Source: Actinophytocola sp035634895 (GTDB lineage: Bacteria > Actinomycetota > Actinomycetes > Mycobacteriales > Pseudonocardiaceae). Taken from it: a DNA stretch of 64,000 nucleotides. A model generated the notes under the pieces. The model was not told where the DNA came from, made no database searches, and worked only from the letters and a program-made list of their open reading frames with translations. Of this stretch, positions 42,951 through 50,590 are shown one piece after another. Both the position numbers and the translations under genes were made by a program. How positions within the stretch are numbered: the first letter of the stretch is position 1; every line of letters begins with the position of its first letter. The DNA is taken from NCBI RefSeq assembly GCF_035634895.1, contig NZ_DASQCC010000119.1, forward strand, positions 34,729 to 98,728. Reading direction: 5' to 3'.

Positions 42951-43469
42951 ATGAGGTACGTACATGAGAGCGACGGACTCCACGACCCCTCGGTTCGCGA
43001 CGCGATGGCGCGGTTCGCCGGCGGGGCGACCGGGCCGTTCGAGGCGGCCGCCGCGGTGCGGGCCGCGGCGCATGCCGTCGAGCGGCTCCAGGGCATCGGC
43101 GAACGAAACCTCAGCGCGGGTGCGGTCGACCTCCTCCTCAGGCTCGACGGCGGTGTCGCCGGTGTCGGGGAGCTTGCCCGGTCGGCCGGGTTCAGCTCGC
43201 GGAACGTGACCGGCCTGGTCGACACGCTGGAGCGGGCCGGACTGGTGCGCCGCGAGCAGGACCCGGCCGACCGGCGTGCCGTCCTCGTGACGATCACCGA
43301 TGAAGGCCGCGGCTGGGTCGCCGACTTCCGGGAGCCGGCACGCCGCGCCGTGGCCGCCCTCTTCCACGGCTTCGCGGACGACGAGGTGAGCCGACTGCGC
43401 GACCTCTGCCTGCGGCTCGTTGTCAACCAGGAAGCCATCTCCCGGCGGCTCGGCCCGGAGTCCGCTTAG
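42951..43469 (+). CDS. MarR-family transcription regulator
   Basis: A 172-residue winged-helix regulator. Helices AVERLQGIGERNLSAGAVDLL lead into the recognition region GVGELARSAGFSSRNVTGLV and the wing RREQDPADRRAVLVTITDEG. The start ATG 42951 follows the operator dyad directly and has no ribosome site, so a leaderless mRNA is likely; ATG 43005 would be the alternative. The ligand is unknown. The next gene in the same direction is a LacD-type aldolase, 324 bases away. Confidence 0.88.
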   Translation: MRYVHESDGLHDPSVRDAMARFAGGATGPFEAAAAVRAAAHAVERLQGIGERNLSAGAVDLLLRLDGGVAGVGELARSAGFSSRNVTGLVDTLERAGLVRREQDPADRRAVLVTITDEGRGWVADFREPARRAVAALFHGFADDEVSRLRDLCLRLVVNQEAISRRLGPESA

Positions 43470-43793
43470 GACCACACCGCTGTCGCCACAGTGGAGGACC
43501 ACTCCCCGTAGACATCTGACGACACCGTCACCTGGTCGCGGCACCCCGGCGCGGGGCACACACCCGCGCGGAGATGTGATGGACTCTCGGGGAACGGCAG
43601 AGGCGGTGGTGCAGAGTGTCCAAGCGGGTGACGCCCCGCGCCGGGGCTGGTTCCGGGGTCCCCGGTTCCTTCCACTGTGACCGGCTCGTGACGGTGCACG
43701 ATCCACGTAGCGATGTGCCACCACGCGACGACATCCTCGCCAACCGACACGACGCGATGTACTGGGACCGTGGTCCCGGGTACGGGAGGTGGC
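43470..43793. other. Intergenic region before the aldolase gene
   Basis: A 324-base gap. It contains a 34-codon open frame (GTG 43576 to TGA 43680, ending DAPRRGWFRGPRFLPL) with GGAG just upstream, which could be a small peptide or a remnant; no family recognised. The right end holds the GGAGG site of the aldolase gene. Confidence 0.4.
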
Positions 43794-44660
43794 ATGACTA
43801 GCCTGGCCGAGTTGGCGCGACCGTCCGGTGGCCTGGCCATGGTGGCGATGGACCAGCGGGAGAGCCTGCGCGCGATGCTGGGCGTGCACACGCCGACCCC
43901 GGTGCCCGACAGCGACCTGACGAAGTTCAAGCTCGCCGTCGCCACCGAGCTGGGGACCTTCGCGAGCGGGTTCCTGATCGACCGCGCCTACGGGTTCGAC
44001 CAGGTGCTCGCCGACCGGCTGCTGCCGCCGTCGTGCGGGCTCATCCTCGCCGCGGACCGCCTGCGGCACCCGCCGGAAGGCGGGCCCGTCCTGGACACCT
44101 CGATCGACGAGGAGATCAACCCGGTGCACGTGCGCGAGCGCGGGGTGTCGGCCATGAAGCTCCTGGTCGTGTGGCGGCCGGACGAGCGACGGGACAAGCG
44201 GCTCGCCATGGCGGCCGAGTTCGTGCAGCGCTGCCGGTCGGCCGGGTTGCTGTCGATCCTCGAGGGCGTGGTGCGGCCACGGTCGGACCTCGACTTCGAC
44301 CAGCTGCAGGTCGAGGCCGCCGCGGAGCTCGGCTCGCTGCGACCCTCGCTGTACAAGGCGCAGGTGCCGCGCCGCGGCGTCGACGAGGTTCAGGTCGGGC
44401 GGGTGTGTGAGCGGATCTCGGGGGCCATCCCCGTGCCGTGGGTCGTGCTGTCCCAGGGTGTGACGATCGACGACTTTCCCGGCGCGGTGCGTACGGCGTG
44501 CCGTGCCGGTGCCTCGGGCTTCCTCGCGGGGCGCGCCATCTGGAGTGACACCCTCACCGACCCGACGCCGCTGCTGCGTGCCCGCGCGGTGGACAGGGTG
44601 AAGCGGTTGGCGGAGCTGGTCGACGGGGCCGCCAGGCCCTGGCAGGAGGCCGCCGCGTGA
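43794..44660 (+). CDS. LacD/YihT-type class I aldolase
   Basis: A 288-residue TIM-barrel aldolase related to tagatose-1,6-bisphosphate aldolase and sulfofructose-phosphate aldolase. The start LAMVAMDQRESLRAML is the family hallmark (phosphate-side barrel strand). MKLLVVWRP, LLSILEGVVRP, and SLYKAQVPRRG (probable Schiff-base Lys) follow, then WVVLSQGVTIDDF and GASGFLAGRAIWSD as phosphate-binding loop. ATG 43794 has GGAGG 4 bases upstream. No sugar kinase or sulfoquinovose gene is adjacent, so the substrate is open. Confidence 0.85.
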   Translation: MTSLAELARPSGGLAMVAMDQRESLRAMLGVHTPTPVPDSDLTKFKLAVATELGTFASGFLIDRAYGFDQVLADRLLPPSCGLILAADRLRHPPEGGPVLDTSIDEEINPVHVRERGVSAMKLLVVWRPDERRDKRLAMAAEFVQRCRSAGLLSILEGVVRPRSDLDFDQLQVEAAAELGSLRPSLYKAQVPRRGVDEVQVGRVCERISGAIPVPWVVLSQGVTIDDFPGAVRTACRAGASGFLAGRAIWSDTLTDPTPLLRARAVDRVKRLAELVDGAARPWQEAAA

Positions 44661-44674
44661 GAGCCGCCGCCCGG

Positions 44675-45655
44675 CTACCGGTTCTGGTCGACGTCGCCGT
44701 AGCGGGCCATGACCCGCGCGCGGAGCTCCGGATCCGACCGTGGGACCGGCTCCAGGAAGATCTCGTCGAGGTCGGTGAACCGTTCGCGTAGCTCGGCCGA
44801 GATGCGGACGCAGGCCAGCTCCAGGTCCGTGGACGTCAGATCCTCCGCGAAGTCGAGGCGGGCGCACAGCAGGACCTGGTCCGTGCCGGTGACCATGGTG
44901 AGCAGGTCGACCACGACCTCCACCTCCGGCGCCGCCCCCAGCAGCTCGCGTGCCCCGCGCACGATCTTCACGTCCGCCTGCCGCCCGATCAGCAGGCCGA
45001 GGTTGGTGCGCCCCAGCAGGTACGCGACCCCGGCGAGCAGGACGCCGATCAGCACCGACGCCAGCCCGTCCCACACGGCCGAGCCCGTGACGTCGTGCAG
45101 CGCGATGCCGCCGAACGCCAGCGCGATCCCGACGAGCGCCGCGCTGTCCTCGAAGAACACCGTCTTGACCGTGGGGTCGTCGATGAGCCGCAGGTACCGG
45201 CCGACGGACCGGCCCTCGGCCGCCGCCTCCGCCCGCACCTGCTTGACCGCCCGCAGCCACGACGTGCCCTCGAGGAGGAACGCGAGCCCCAGCACGATGT
45301 AGCCGATCAGCGGGCTGGTCTGCTCCTCCTGCTCCCCGAAGATCGTCCGGAAGCCTTCGTAGAACGCGAACACCGCGCCCGACACGAAGATCGACACGGC
45401 CGCGATCAGCGACCAGAAGTACCGCTCCTTGCCGTACCCGAAGGGATGCGCGCGGTCCGCCGGCCGGCTGGACCGGCGCAACGCCGTCAGCAGCAGCGCC
45501 TCCGTGATCGTGTCGGCGACCGAGTGCGCGGCCTCCGCCAGCATCGCGGCGGACCCCGTGATCAGACCGGCGATCAACTTCAGGATCGCGATCACGAGGT
45601 TCGCACCCAGCGCCACCAGCACCGTCAGGGTGCTCTCGGACTTCTCTTCGGCCAC
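44675..45655 (-). CDS. Cation diffusion facilitator (CDF) metal exporter
   Basis: A 326-residue CDF transporter. Six hydrophobic segments lie in the first 215 residues; the metal site motifs are AEAAHSVADT in helix 2 (His and Asp) and EDSAALVGIALAF in helix 5 (Asp preceded by Glu instead of the usual His, a known manganese/iron-type variation). A cytosolic C-terminal ferredoxin-like domain follows (VVVDLLTMVTGTDQVLL). GTG 45655. The C-terminal tail is longer than usual, ending ARYGDVDQNR. It converges with the aldolase gene. Confidence 0.9.
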   Translation of the reverse strand: MAEEKSESTLTVLVALGANLVIAILKLIAGLITGSAAMLAEAAHSVADTITEALLLTALRRSSRPADRAHPFGYGKERYFWSLIAAVSIFVSGAVFAFYEGFRTIFGEQEEQTSPLIGYIVLGLAFLLEGTSWLRAVKQVRAEAAAEGRSVGRYLRLIDDPTVKTVFFEDSAALVGIALAFGGIALHDVTGSAVWDGLASVLIGVLLAGVAYLLGRTNLGLLIGRQADVKIVRGARELLGAAPEVEVVVDLLTMVTGTDQVLLCARLDFAEDLTSTDLELACVRISAELRERFTDLDEIFLEPVPRSDPELRARVMARYGDVDQNR

Positions 45656-45679
45656 GAACCCGACACTAACGCCCCGGCC

Positions 45680-46543
45680 TCACCGCGGCAGAAACGCGGC
45701 CGCCGCCGGGGACAGCCTGCCGTCGCGGTGCACGAGGCACACCTTCAGCACCTCGTCAGTGGCCAGGTCACGCACGACCGCCCCGGTCGCCCGTGCCAGC
45801 TCCCGCCAGGACTCGCTCAGCACCGCCACCCCGACCCGCGCGAGCACGAGCGGCAGCACGGCCTCGCGGTGCTCGACCTCCACGGCGATGCGGCAGCCCG
45901 GCGATCTTCGGAGGATCCCGTCGGCCACCCGCCGCGCGCCGGTCCCCGGCGCGACGACCAGCCGCCGCCCGCCGAGCGCGTTCATGGCGACCGGCGACCC
46001 GGGCGGCAGGTCCGCGTCGGCGGCCGCCACCAGCACGAACGCCTGCGTCTCCAGCGCGTACACCATGAGCCCGGCCAGCTCGGGCCCGACGGCCGGCGTG
46101 CCGAGCAGCCCCAGCTCGGCGGTGCTGCCGCGGACGGCCGCGACCACGTCCTCGAGCGTCGCGGCGGCCCGCACCACGACCTCCACGAGCGGGTACGCGG
46201 CACGGAACCGGCTGACCATCGACGCGAGCGGACTCATCGCGGTCGCGGGCATGGACGCGATCACCAGGCGGCCCGAGCGCAGCCCGTTCACCGCCTCGAC
46301 GGTCGCCCGCGCGAGCTCGACGCCGCGCAGCACCTCCCGCGCCGGGCCGATGAGCCGCTCCCCCGCCGGGGTGAGCACGAGCCGGCGGCCGGTGCGGTGG
46401 AACAGGTCGGCACCGAGGTCGCGTTCGAGCCCGCGAAGCGCCTGCGACACGGACGGCTGCGCGACGAACAGCTCCTGCGCGGCGCGGTGCACGCTGCCGT
46501 GGTCGACTATCGCGAGGAAATACCGCAGCTGGCGGACGTCCAT
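45680..46543 (-). CDS. LysR-family regulator divergent to alditol oxidase
   Basis: A 287-residue LysR regulator. The helix-turn-helix is RQLRYFLAIVDHGSVHRAAQ and ELFVAQPSVSQALRGLERDL, residues 4-43, with FHRTGRRLVLTPAGERL after it. The effector domain is complete. ATG 46543; long upstream frame only shadows the oxidase gene. It stands back to back with the alditol oxidase gene, 84 bases apart, with a GTGAA-N11-TTCAC dyad in between; this is the classic arrangement for activation by a sugar alcohol or its product. Confidence 0.92.
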   Translation of the reverse strand: MDVRQLRYFLAIVDHGSVHRAAQELFVAQPSVSQALRGLERDLGADLFHRTGRRLVLTPAGERLIGPAREVLRGVELARATVEAVNGLRSGRLVIASMPATAMSPLASMVSRFRAAYPLVEVVVRAAATLEDVVAAVRGSTAELGLLGTPAVGPELAGLMVYALETQAFVLVAAADADLPPGSPVAMNALGGRRLVVAPGTGARRVADGILRRSPGCRIAVEVEHREAVLPLVLARVGVAVLSESWRELARATGAVVRDLATDEVLKVCLVHRDGRLSPAAAAFLPR

Positions 46544-46567
46544 GGATGTCCAGGCTATGGCGAAGAT

Positions 46568-46588
46568 GTGAACTAGGACATACTTCAC
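46568..46588. promoter_or_regulatory. LysR-type box GTGAA-N11-TTCAC
   Basis: Inverted repeat with an 11-base spacer and the T-N11-A core, 25 bases from the LysR start and 39 bases from the oxidase GTG. Fits a LysR activator site between divergent genes. Confidence 0.6.
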
Positions 46589-46627
46589 CGCACGAATGCC
46601 GCGGGAGGAAGACGGGAGCACTGGTAG

Positions 46628-47839
46628 GTGGAGCACAACTGGGCCGGCAATGTCGCTTACCAGGCAAGGGAAGTAGCCCGTCCGCGGACGGTGGACGCGC
46701 TGCGGGAGCTGGTCGCCGAGCGGTCGCTCGTACGCGCGCTCGGGTCCCGGCACTCGTTCAGCGAGGTGGCCGACGGGCGCGGCACGCTGGTGTCGCTGGA
46801 GGAGCTGCCGGACGAGATCACGGTCGACGGCGACCAGGTCGTGGTGCCGGCCGCGACCCGGTACGGCGTGCTGGCGCAGTTCCTGCAGGCGAAGGGGCTG
46901 GCACTGCCGAACATGGCCTCGCTGCCGCACATCTCGGTCGCCGGCGCGATCGCGACCGGCACGCACGGCTCGGGTGACGCGCTCGGCGGCCTGTCGACCG
47001 CCGTCGCGGGGCTGGAGCTGGTCACGGCGACCGGCGGGCTGCGGCGGGTGTGGCGCGGCGACCCCGAGTTCGCGGGCAGCGTCGTGGCGCTGGGCGCGCT
47101 GGGGATCGTCACGCGGGTGACGCTGGCGGTGCGGCCGAGCTTCGAGGTTCGGCAGCAGGTGTACGTCGACGTGCCGTGGACCGACCTGGTCGCGGACCTG
47201 CCGTCGGTGTTCGCCGGCGGGTACAGCGTGAGCGTGTTCACCGACTGGGTCGGGCCCGCGCAGGTGTGGGTGAAGTCGCTGGCGGCGCCGACCCTGCCGT
47301 TCCGGCCGGCGGACGGGCCGGTGCACATGCTGCCCGGCGAGTCGGTGGCGGCGGTGACCGAGCAGGGCGGTGTGCCCGGGCCGTGGCTGGACCGGCTGCC
47401 GCACTTCCGGCTGGGCCACAAGCCGAGCGCGGCCGCCGAGCTGCAGAGCGAGTACCTCCTGCCCCGCGAGTCGGCGGTCGAGGCACTCACGAGGCTGCGC
47501 GCGATGGCCCCGCGGATCACGCCACTGCTGCAGATCTCCGAGCTGCGCACGGTCGCGGCGGACGACCTGTGGCTGAGCCCGGCGTGCGGGCGGGACGTGC
47601 TCGGCGTGCACTTCACGTGGAAGCTTGACGTGCCGGGCGTGACCGCGCTGCTGCCCTCGGTCGAGGAGGCGCTGCTCCCGCTGGGCGCGCGGCCGCACTG
47701 GGGGAAGGTCTTCCACACCACCGAGGTCGCGCCGCTGTACGCGCAGTGGACCGACTTCACCGAGCTGCGCGCTCACCACGACCCGAAGGGCAAGTTCACG
47801 AACCCCTTCCTGGACCGGCTGGGCGGGGTCAGACCGTGA
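46628..47839 (+). CDS. aldO: FAD-dependent alditol (xylitol/sorbitol) oxidase
   Basis: A 403-residue VAO-family flavoenzyme oxidising sugar alcohols with O2 to aldose and H2O2. The N-terminus NWAGNVAYQAREVARPRT and LVRALGSRHSFSEVADG closely match Streptomyces AldO; His42 is the residue equivalent to the covalently flavinylated His46. LPNMASLPHISVAGAIATGT is the FAD-binding core, HGSGDALGG follows. The substrate domain includes YSVSLFTDW-like YSVSVFTDWVGP and the C-terminal ARPHWGKVFHTTEVAP with KFTNPFLDRL. GTG 46628 is used; ribosome site GGTAGG is weak. Control probably through the divergent LysR. Confidence 0.93.
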   Translation: MEHNWAGNVAYQAREVARPRTVDALRELVAERSLVRALGSRHSFSEVADGRGTLVSLEELPDEITVDGDQVVVPAATRYGVLAQFLQAKGLALPNMASLPHISVAGAIATGTHGSGDALGGLSTAVAGLELVTATGGLRRVWRGDPEFAGSVVALGALGIVTRVTLAVRPSFEVRQQVYVDVPWTDLVADLPSVFAGGYSVSVFTDWVGPAQVWVKSLAAPTLPFRPADGPVHMLPGESVAAVTEQGGVPGPWLDRLPHFRLGHKPSAAAELQSEYLLPRESAVEALTRLRAMAPRITPLLQISELRTVAADDLWLSPACGRDVLGVHFTWKLDVPGVTALLPSVEEALLPLGARPHWGKVFHTTEVAPLYAQWTDFTELRAHHDPKGKFTNPFLDRLGGVRP

Positions 47840-48284
47840 CGTGCAGCTGGTCCGCGAGGTCGGCGAAGTCGGCGGTGTTCCACCGTTCCGGCCGCATCGT
47901 GATGGCGACGTTGCCGGACTGCCCCTCGGCCGTCGCCTCGACGTACGCGGCCGCGACCTCCGGCGACAGGTAACGCGACGCCATCGCGAGCCGGTCCTCC
48001 TCGCGGACCGGCCTCGTCCCGACCACCGGCCCCTCGGCGGTCACGTACCGGTACGGGGCGCCGGTCTCCTGCACGCACAACGCGAAGCGGCCCGCCTCGC
48101 CGATCAGCCGCGCCTTGCGCAGGCCGGGTGAGGTCAGGATCGTGACGAGCCCGCCGGGCCGGTAGTCGTACCAGATCGGGGTCGTGAGCGGTGCCCGCCC
48201 GGCCTCCGCCGCGACGGACAGGACACCGACGTACGGCTCGGCGAGCAGGGCTTCCCGCTGCTCCGAAGTCAACCTGAGGACCAC
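47829..48284 (-). CDS. Pyridoxamine 5'-phosphate oxidase-like flavin/F420 protein
   Basis: A 151-residue split-barrel protein: RLTSEQREALLAEPYVGVLS, PLTTPIWYDYRPGGLVTILT, SPGLRKARLIGEAGRFALCV and YRYVTAEGPVVG are typical of small PPOX-class proteins that bind FMN or F420. GTG 48284 has GGAGG 5 bases upstream. The gene overlaps the oxidase gene by 11 bp at its 3' end and is divergent from a TetR gene with a large shared operator, so TetR probably represses it. Confidence 0.88.
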   Translation of the reverse strand: MVLRLTSEQREALLAEPYVGVLSVAAEAGRAPLTTPIWYDYRPGGLVTILTSPGLRKARLIGEAGRFALCVQETGAPYRYVTAEGPVVGTRPVREEDRLAMASRYLSPEVAAAYVEATAEGQSGNVAITMRPERWNTADFADLADQLHVTV

Positions 48285-48300
48285 GGCAGCCTCCTTGAAG

Positions 48301-48346
48301 CCAATCGGTTTGCGTTAAGGCTAGCACGGTAACGCAAACCGTTTGG
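48301..48346. promoter_or_regulatory. Large inverted repeat operator between PPOX and TetR genes
   Basis: Arms of 17 bases (48301-48317 and 48330-48346) with one mismatch, core GGTTTGCGTTA / TAACGCAAACC perfect, spacer 12 bases. It fills the 77-base gap between the divergent starts and should control both genes. Confidence 0.8.
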
Positions 48347-48361
48347 CTTTAAGATGTCCGC

Positions 48362-48925
48362 ATGACCAGACCCGGCGGCCGTAGCGCCCGTGTCCGCGAC
48401 GCCGTGCACCGTGCCGCGATCGAGCTGCTGGTCGAAGGGGAGACCGACGCCGCGATCCCGCGGATCGCCGAGCGGGCCGGCGTGAACCCGACCAGCCTGT
48501 ACCGGAGGTGGGGCAGCCGGGAGAACGTGCTGCTCGACGCCGCCGTGACCCGGTTGCGGGAGCGGTCGCCGATGCCGGACACGGGCACACTGCGCGGCGA
48601 CCTGCTCGCCTGGGCAGCCCGCGTGGAGCGGGCGATGGCCGAGCCGGACGGCAACATCCTGCTGCGTGCCCTGATCGCGACCATGTCCACGACGGCCCGG
48701 CCGGCCGAACACCTGCGCGCCCGCGCCGACGACCTGCGGACGATGCTCGACGCGGCGTCCGCTCGGGGTGAGCGGACGCCGACGGTGGACGAGGTGCTCG
48801 ACTACGTCCTGGCGCCGCTCTACCTCCGCGCCCTGTTCGGCATCCCGGTCGAGCCGGGCGCGGCCGAGACGCTCGTGGAGCGGCTACTCCAGGTAGGACT
48901 AGCTGGGCGGTCCGGCGGGGCCTAG
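48362..48925 (+). CDS. TetR-family regulator
   Basis: A 187-residue TetR protein. HTH: IPRIAERAGVNPTSLYRRWG with SRENVLLDAAV, residues about 28-60. The C-terminal domain resembles TetR_C_11 (WAARVERAMAEPDGNILLRAL). ATG 48362 lacks a clear ribosome site; the transcript may start very close to it. Divergent from the PPOX gene with the strong operator between them. Its end overlaps a possible Pro-rich small gene on the other strand. Confidence 0.9.
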   Translation: MTRPGGRSARVRDAVHRAAIELLVEGETDAAIPRIAERAGVNPTSLYRRWGSRENVLLDAAVTRLRERSPMPDTGTLRGDLLAWAARVERAMAEPDGNILLRALIATMSTTARPAEHLRARADDLRTMLDAASARGERTPTVDEVLDYVLAPLYLRALFGIPVEPGAAETLVERLLQVGLAGRSGGA

Positions 48926-49054
48926 GGGATCCGGTTCGGACGGTGGCCGCGGGTCCGGGCCCGGTGGCACGGGTGGCTGCGGCGGATCCGTGGGGATGGG
49001 CCCCGGGTTCGGGCTCGGAATGGGCTCGGGCGTCGGCAAGATCGGCTCGGTCAT
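48899..49054 (-). CDS. Possible Pro-rich small protein
   Basis: A 51-codon frame starting ATG 49054, MTEPILPTPEPIPSPNPGPI, continuing as PTDPPQPPVPPGPDPRP to the stop at 48899. Nearly half of the residues are proline. No ribosome site is evident and the 3' end overlaps the TetR gene by 27 bp. Such short Pro-rich peptides are annotated in actinomycetes, but a chance frame is possible. Confidence 0.35.
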   Translation of the reverse strand: MTEPILPTPEPIPSPNPGPIPTDPPQPPVPPGPDPRPPSEPDPLGPAGPPS

Positions 49055-49146
49055 CCATGGGGGGTTGCCAGGTAACAGCATGGCTAAACAAGCAACTCGC
49101 GGGGTAGTCAAGACGTCGAAAGGGTGACAAAGGAGATTGGGTTGCC

Positions 49147-49308
49147 ATGACAATCGCCAGCCGCCGCCTGGCGCGCCAGTGCCGAGAACGGCTCGCCGCC
49201 AACAGAAACCTGCTGCCCTGCCCCGCTCAGCCGACCGAGAACGCTACGGTCGGGGACACCGAGACGGCGACAGAGGCGCAGCTGGAGAAAGTTGACGCGA
49301 CAAAATAG
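49147..49308 (+). CDS. Possible 53-residue protein upstream of response regulator
   Basis: A short frame from ATG 49147 (AAGGAG about 11 bases upstream) to TAG 49308. It reads MTIASRRLARQCRERLAANR and continues with a polar, Thr/Glu-rich tail ending LEKVDATK. Codon third positions are mostly G or C in the first half. No family recognised. The response regulator ATG is 38 bases after its stop, so it could be a leader peptide or a small partner. Confidence 0.45.
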   Translation: MTIASRRLARQCRERLAANRNLLPCPAQPTENATVGDTETATEAQLEKVDATK

Positions 49309-49345
49309 GACACACATCCCGGACCGTAGGGACGAGAATCATGCC

Positions 49346-49969
49346 ATGGCAACGACCCGGGTGGTTCTCGTCGAGGACCACGACATGGTGGCCGAGGCGA
49401 TGGCCCTCGCCATGCAGCGCGCCGACGACATCGAGATAGTCGCCCGCGCGCGGTCCATCGCCACGGCGCTGACGGAGGTGCGGAAGTACGCGCCGGACGT
49501 CGTGCTGCTGGACCGAAGGCTGCCCGACGGCGACGCCATCGAAGCGATCGGGCCCCTGAGCGAACTGGGTGCCCGGGTCCTGATGCTGACGGGCGAGGCG
49601 ACGTCCACGGTCGCCGCGCGCGTGGCCGAGGCCGGCGGGTGCGGCCTGGTGCTGAAGTCGGCCGGGCTCGACGAGCTGGAGGACGCGGTCCGCCGCGTCG
49701 CCGAGGGCGAGGCGGTGTTCGGGGCGGAGTTCCTCGCGGGGGTGCTGAACCGCCTGACGGGCCGGACCCGCAGCGCGACGCTCACCGCACGGGAACGCCA
49801 GACGCTGGGGCTGCTCGCGGACGGCGCGAGCACGGCCGAGGTGGCGCGGCGGCTGGGCGTGGCCGTCAACACGGCACGCAACCACGTACAACGCGTCCTC
49901 GAGAAGCTGGGCGCCCGCTCGAAACTCGAAGCGGTGGTCATCGCCCGCAAGGAAGGGCTCCTCGACTGA
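49346..49969 (+). CDS. NarL/FixJ-type response regulator
   Basis: A 207-residue response regulator. Receiver: acidic pair E10/D11, phospho-acceptor Asp56 in VVLLDRRLPDG, Thr/Ser in LMLTGEATS, Lys in LVLKSAG. DNA-binding: LuxR HTH at about 145-200 (LTARERQTLGLLADGASTAE and VARRLGVAVNTARNHVQRVL). ATG 49346 chosen because the receiver begins directly after it. No cognate kinase is adjacent on the immediate sides; the double-PAS kinase 620 bases downstream is the nearest candidate. Confidence 0.9.
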   Translation: MATTRVVLVEDHDMVAEAMALAMQRADDIEIVARARSIATALTEVRKYAPDVVLLDRRLPDGDAIEAIGPLSELGARVLMLTGEATSTVAARVAEAGGCGLVLKSAGLDELEDAVRRVAEGEAVFGAEFLAGVLNRLTGRTRSATLTARERQTLGLLADGASTAEVARRLGVAVNTARNHVQRVLEKLGARSKLEAVVIARKEGLLD

Positions 49970-50071
49970 GGGCCGCCCCGGCCGCGCACGCGAGGCCGTG
50001 GCGATGCCCACGACGCCCGTCCGGTAGACCAGCCCTGACCTGCACGCCTTCTTCGCCGCCGACCCACGGTT

Positions 50072-50089
50072 CTGGTGCAGGTGCACCAG
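50072..50089. promoter_or_regulatory. Palindrome CTGGTGCA-GG-TGCACCAG
   Basis: Perfect 8-bp inverted repeat with a 2-base centre, 56 bases upstream of the anti-sigma gene. A half site TGCACCAG recurs just inside that gene (50156-50163). Candidate operator; no regulator assigned. Confidence 0.5.
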
Positions 50090-50145
50090 TCGGTGAGCAT
50101 CATTCGCATCTCGATCCGTCCGCCGGGACAACGGAAGGTGCTTGC

Positions 50146-50556
50146 GTGGAGACAAGTGCACCAGCGGTGGCCGAACTCCGCCTCGCCGAGCGGAACAGCA
50201 GTGCCGCCCTCGCGCGACGGTTCACCCGAACGACGCTGGCGGCCTGGCGGGGCGGCGAGTGCCACGGCGATGTCGACGACATCGTCCTCGTCGTCTCCGA
50301 GCTCGTCACCAACGCGCTGCTGCACGGCCACGGCACCCCGGTCGTCCGGCTGCTCGCCGGCGGCGACCACGTCCGCGTCGAGGTGTGCGACGACAGCCCC
50401 CTGCTTCCGGTCTCCCCCAGGATCACCCCGACGAGCGGTCTCGGCCTTCGTGTGGTCGAACAGGTCTCGTCCGCGTGGGGCGCGTCCCGCCGCGACCGCG
50501 GGAAGGTGGTGTGGTGTGAGCTTCCCACCGCACCAGGGGCGGGCATCCCTCATTGA
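50146..50556 (+). CDS. RsbW-type anti-sigma factor (HATPase_c_2)
   Basis: A 136-residue GHKL-fold serine kinase/anti-sigma protein. N-box SELVTNALLHGHG, G1 box VRVEVCDDSPLLP and G2 box TSGLGLRVVEQ are all present, so ATP binding should be intact, unlike the RsbW-like protein at 34.5 kb. GTG 50146 has GGAAGG 7 bases upstream. It precedes a histidine kinase, a receiver and a STAS protein, together forming a partner-switch style cluster. The sigma factor controlled is not in the immediate neighbourhood. Confidence 0.88.
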   Translation: METSAPAVAELRLAERNSSAALARRFTRTTLAAWRGGECHGDVDDIVLVVSELVTNALLHGHGTPVVRLLAGGDHVRVEVCDDSPLLPVSPRITPTSGLGLRVVEQVSSAWGASRRDRGKVVWCELPTAPGAGIPH

Positions 50557-50590
50557 GGCCGGACGGCGTTCCGTGGTGCAGAGTTGGCTC

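Noticed and set aside
37482..43469. Secondary-metabolite gene cluster around the AfsR-like regulator
   Set aside because: No PKS, NRPS, terpene or RiPP core genes are seen; one GT-B-like protein and regulators are not enough.
43576..43680. 34-codon peptide frame before the aldolase gene
   Set aside because: Has a ribosome-site-like GGAG but is too short and unrecognised to call a gene; only noted in the gap description.
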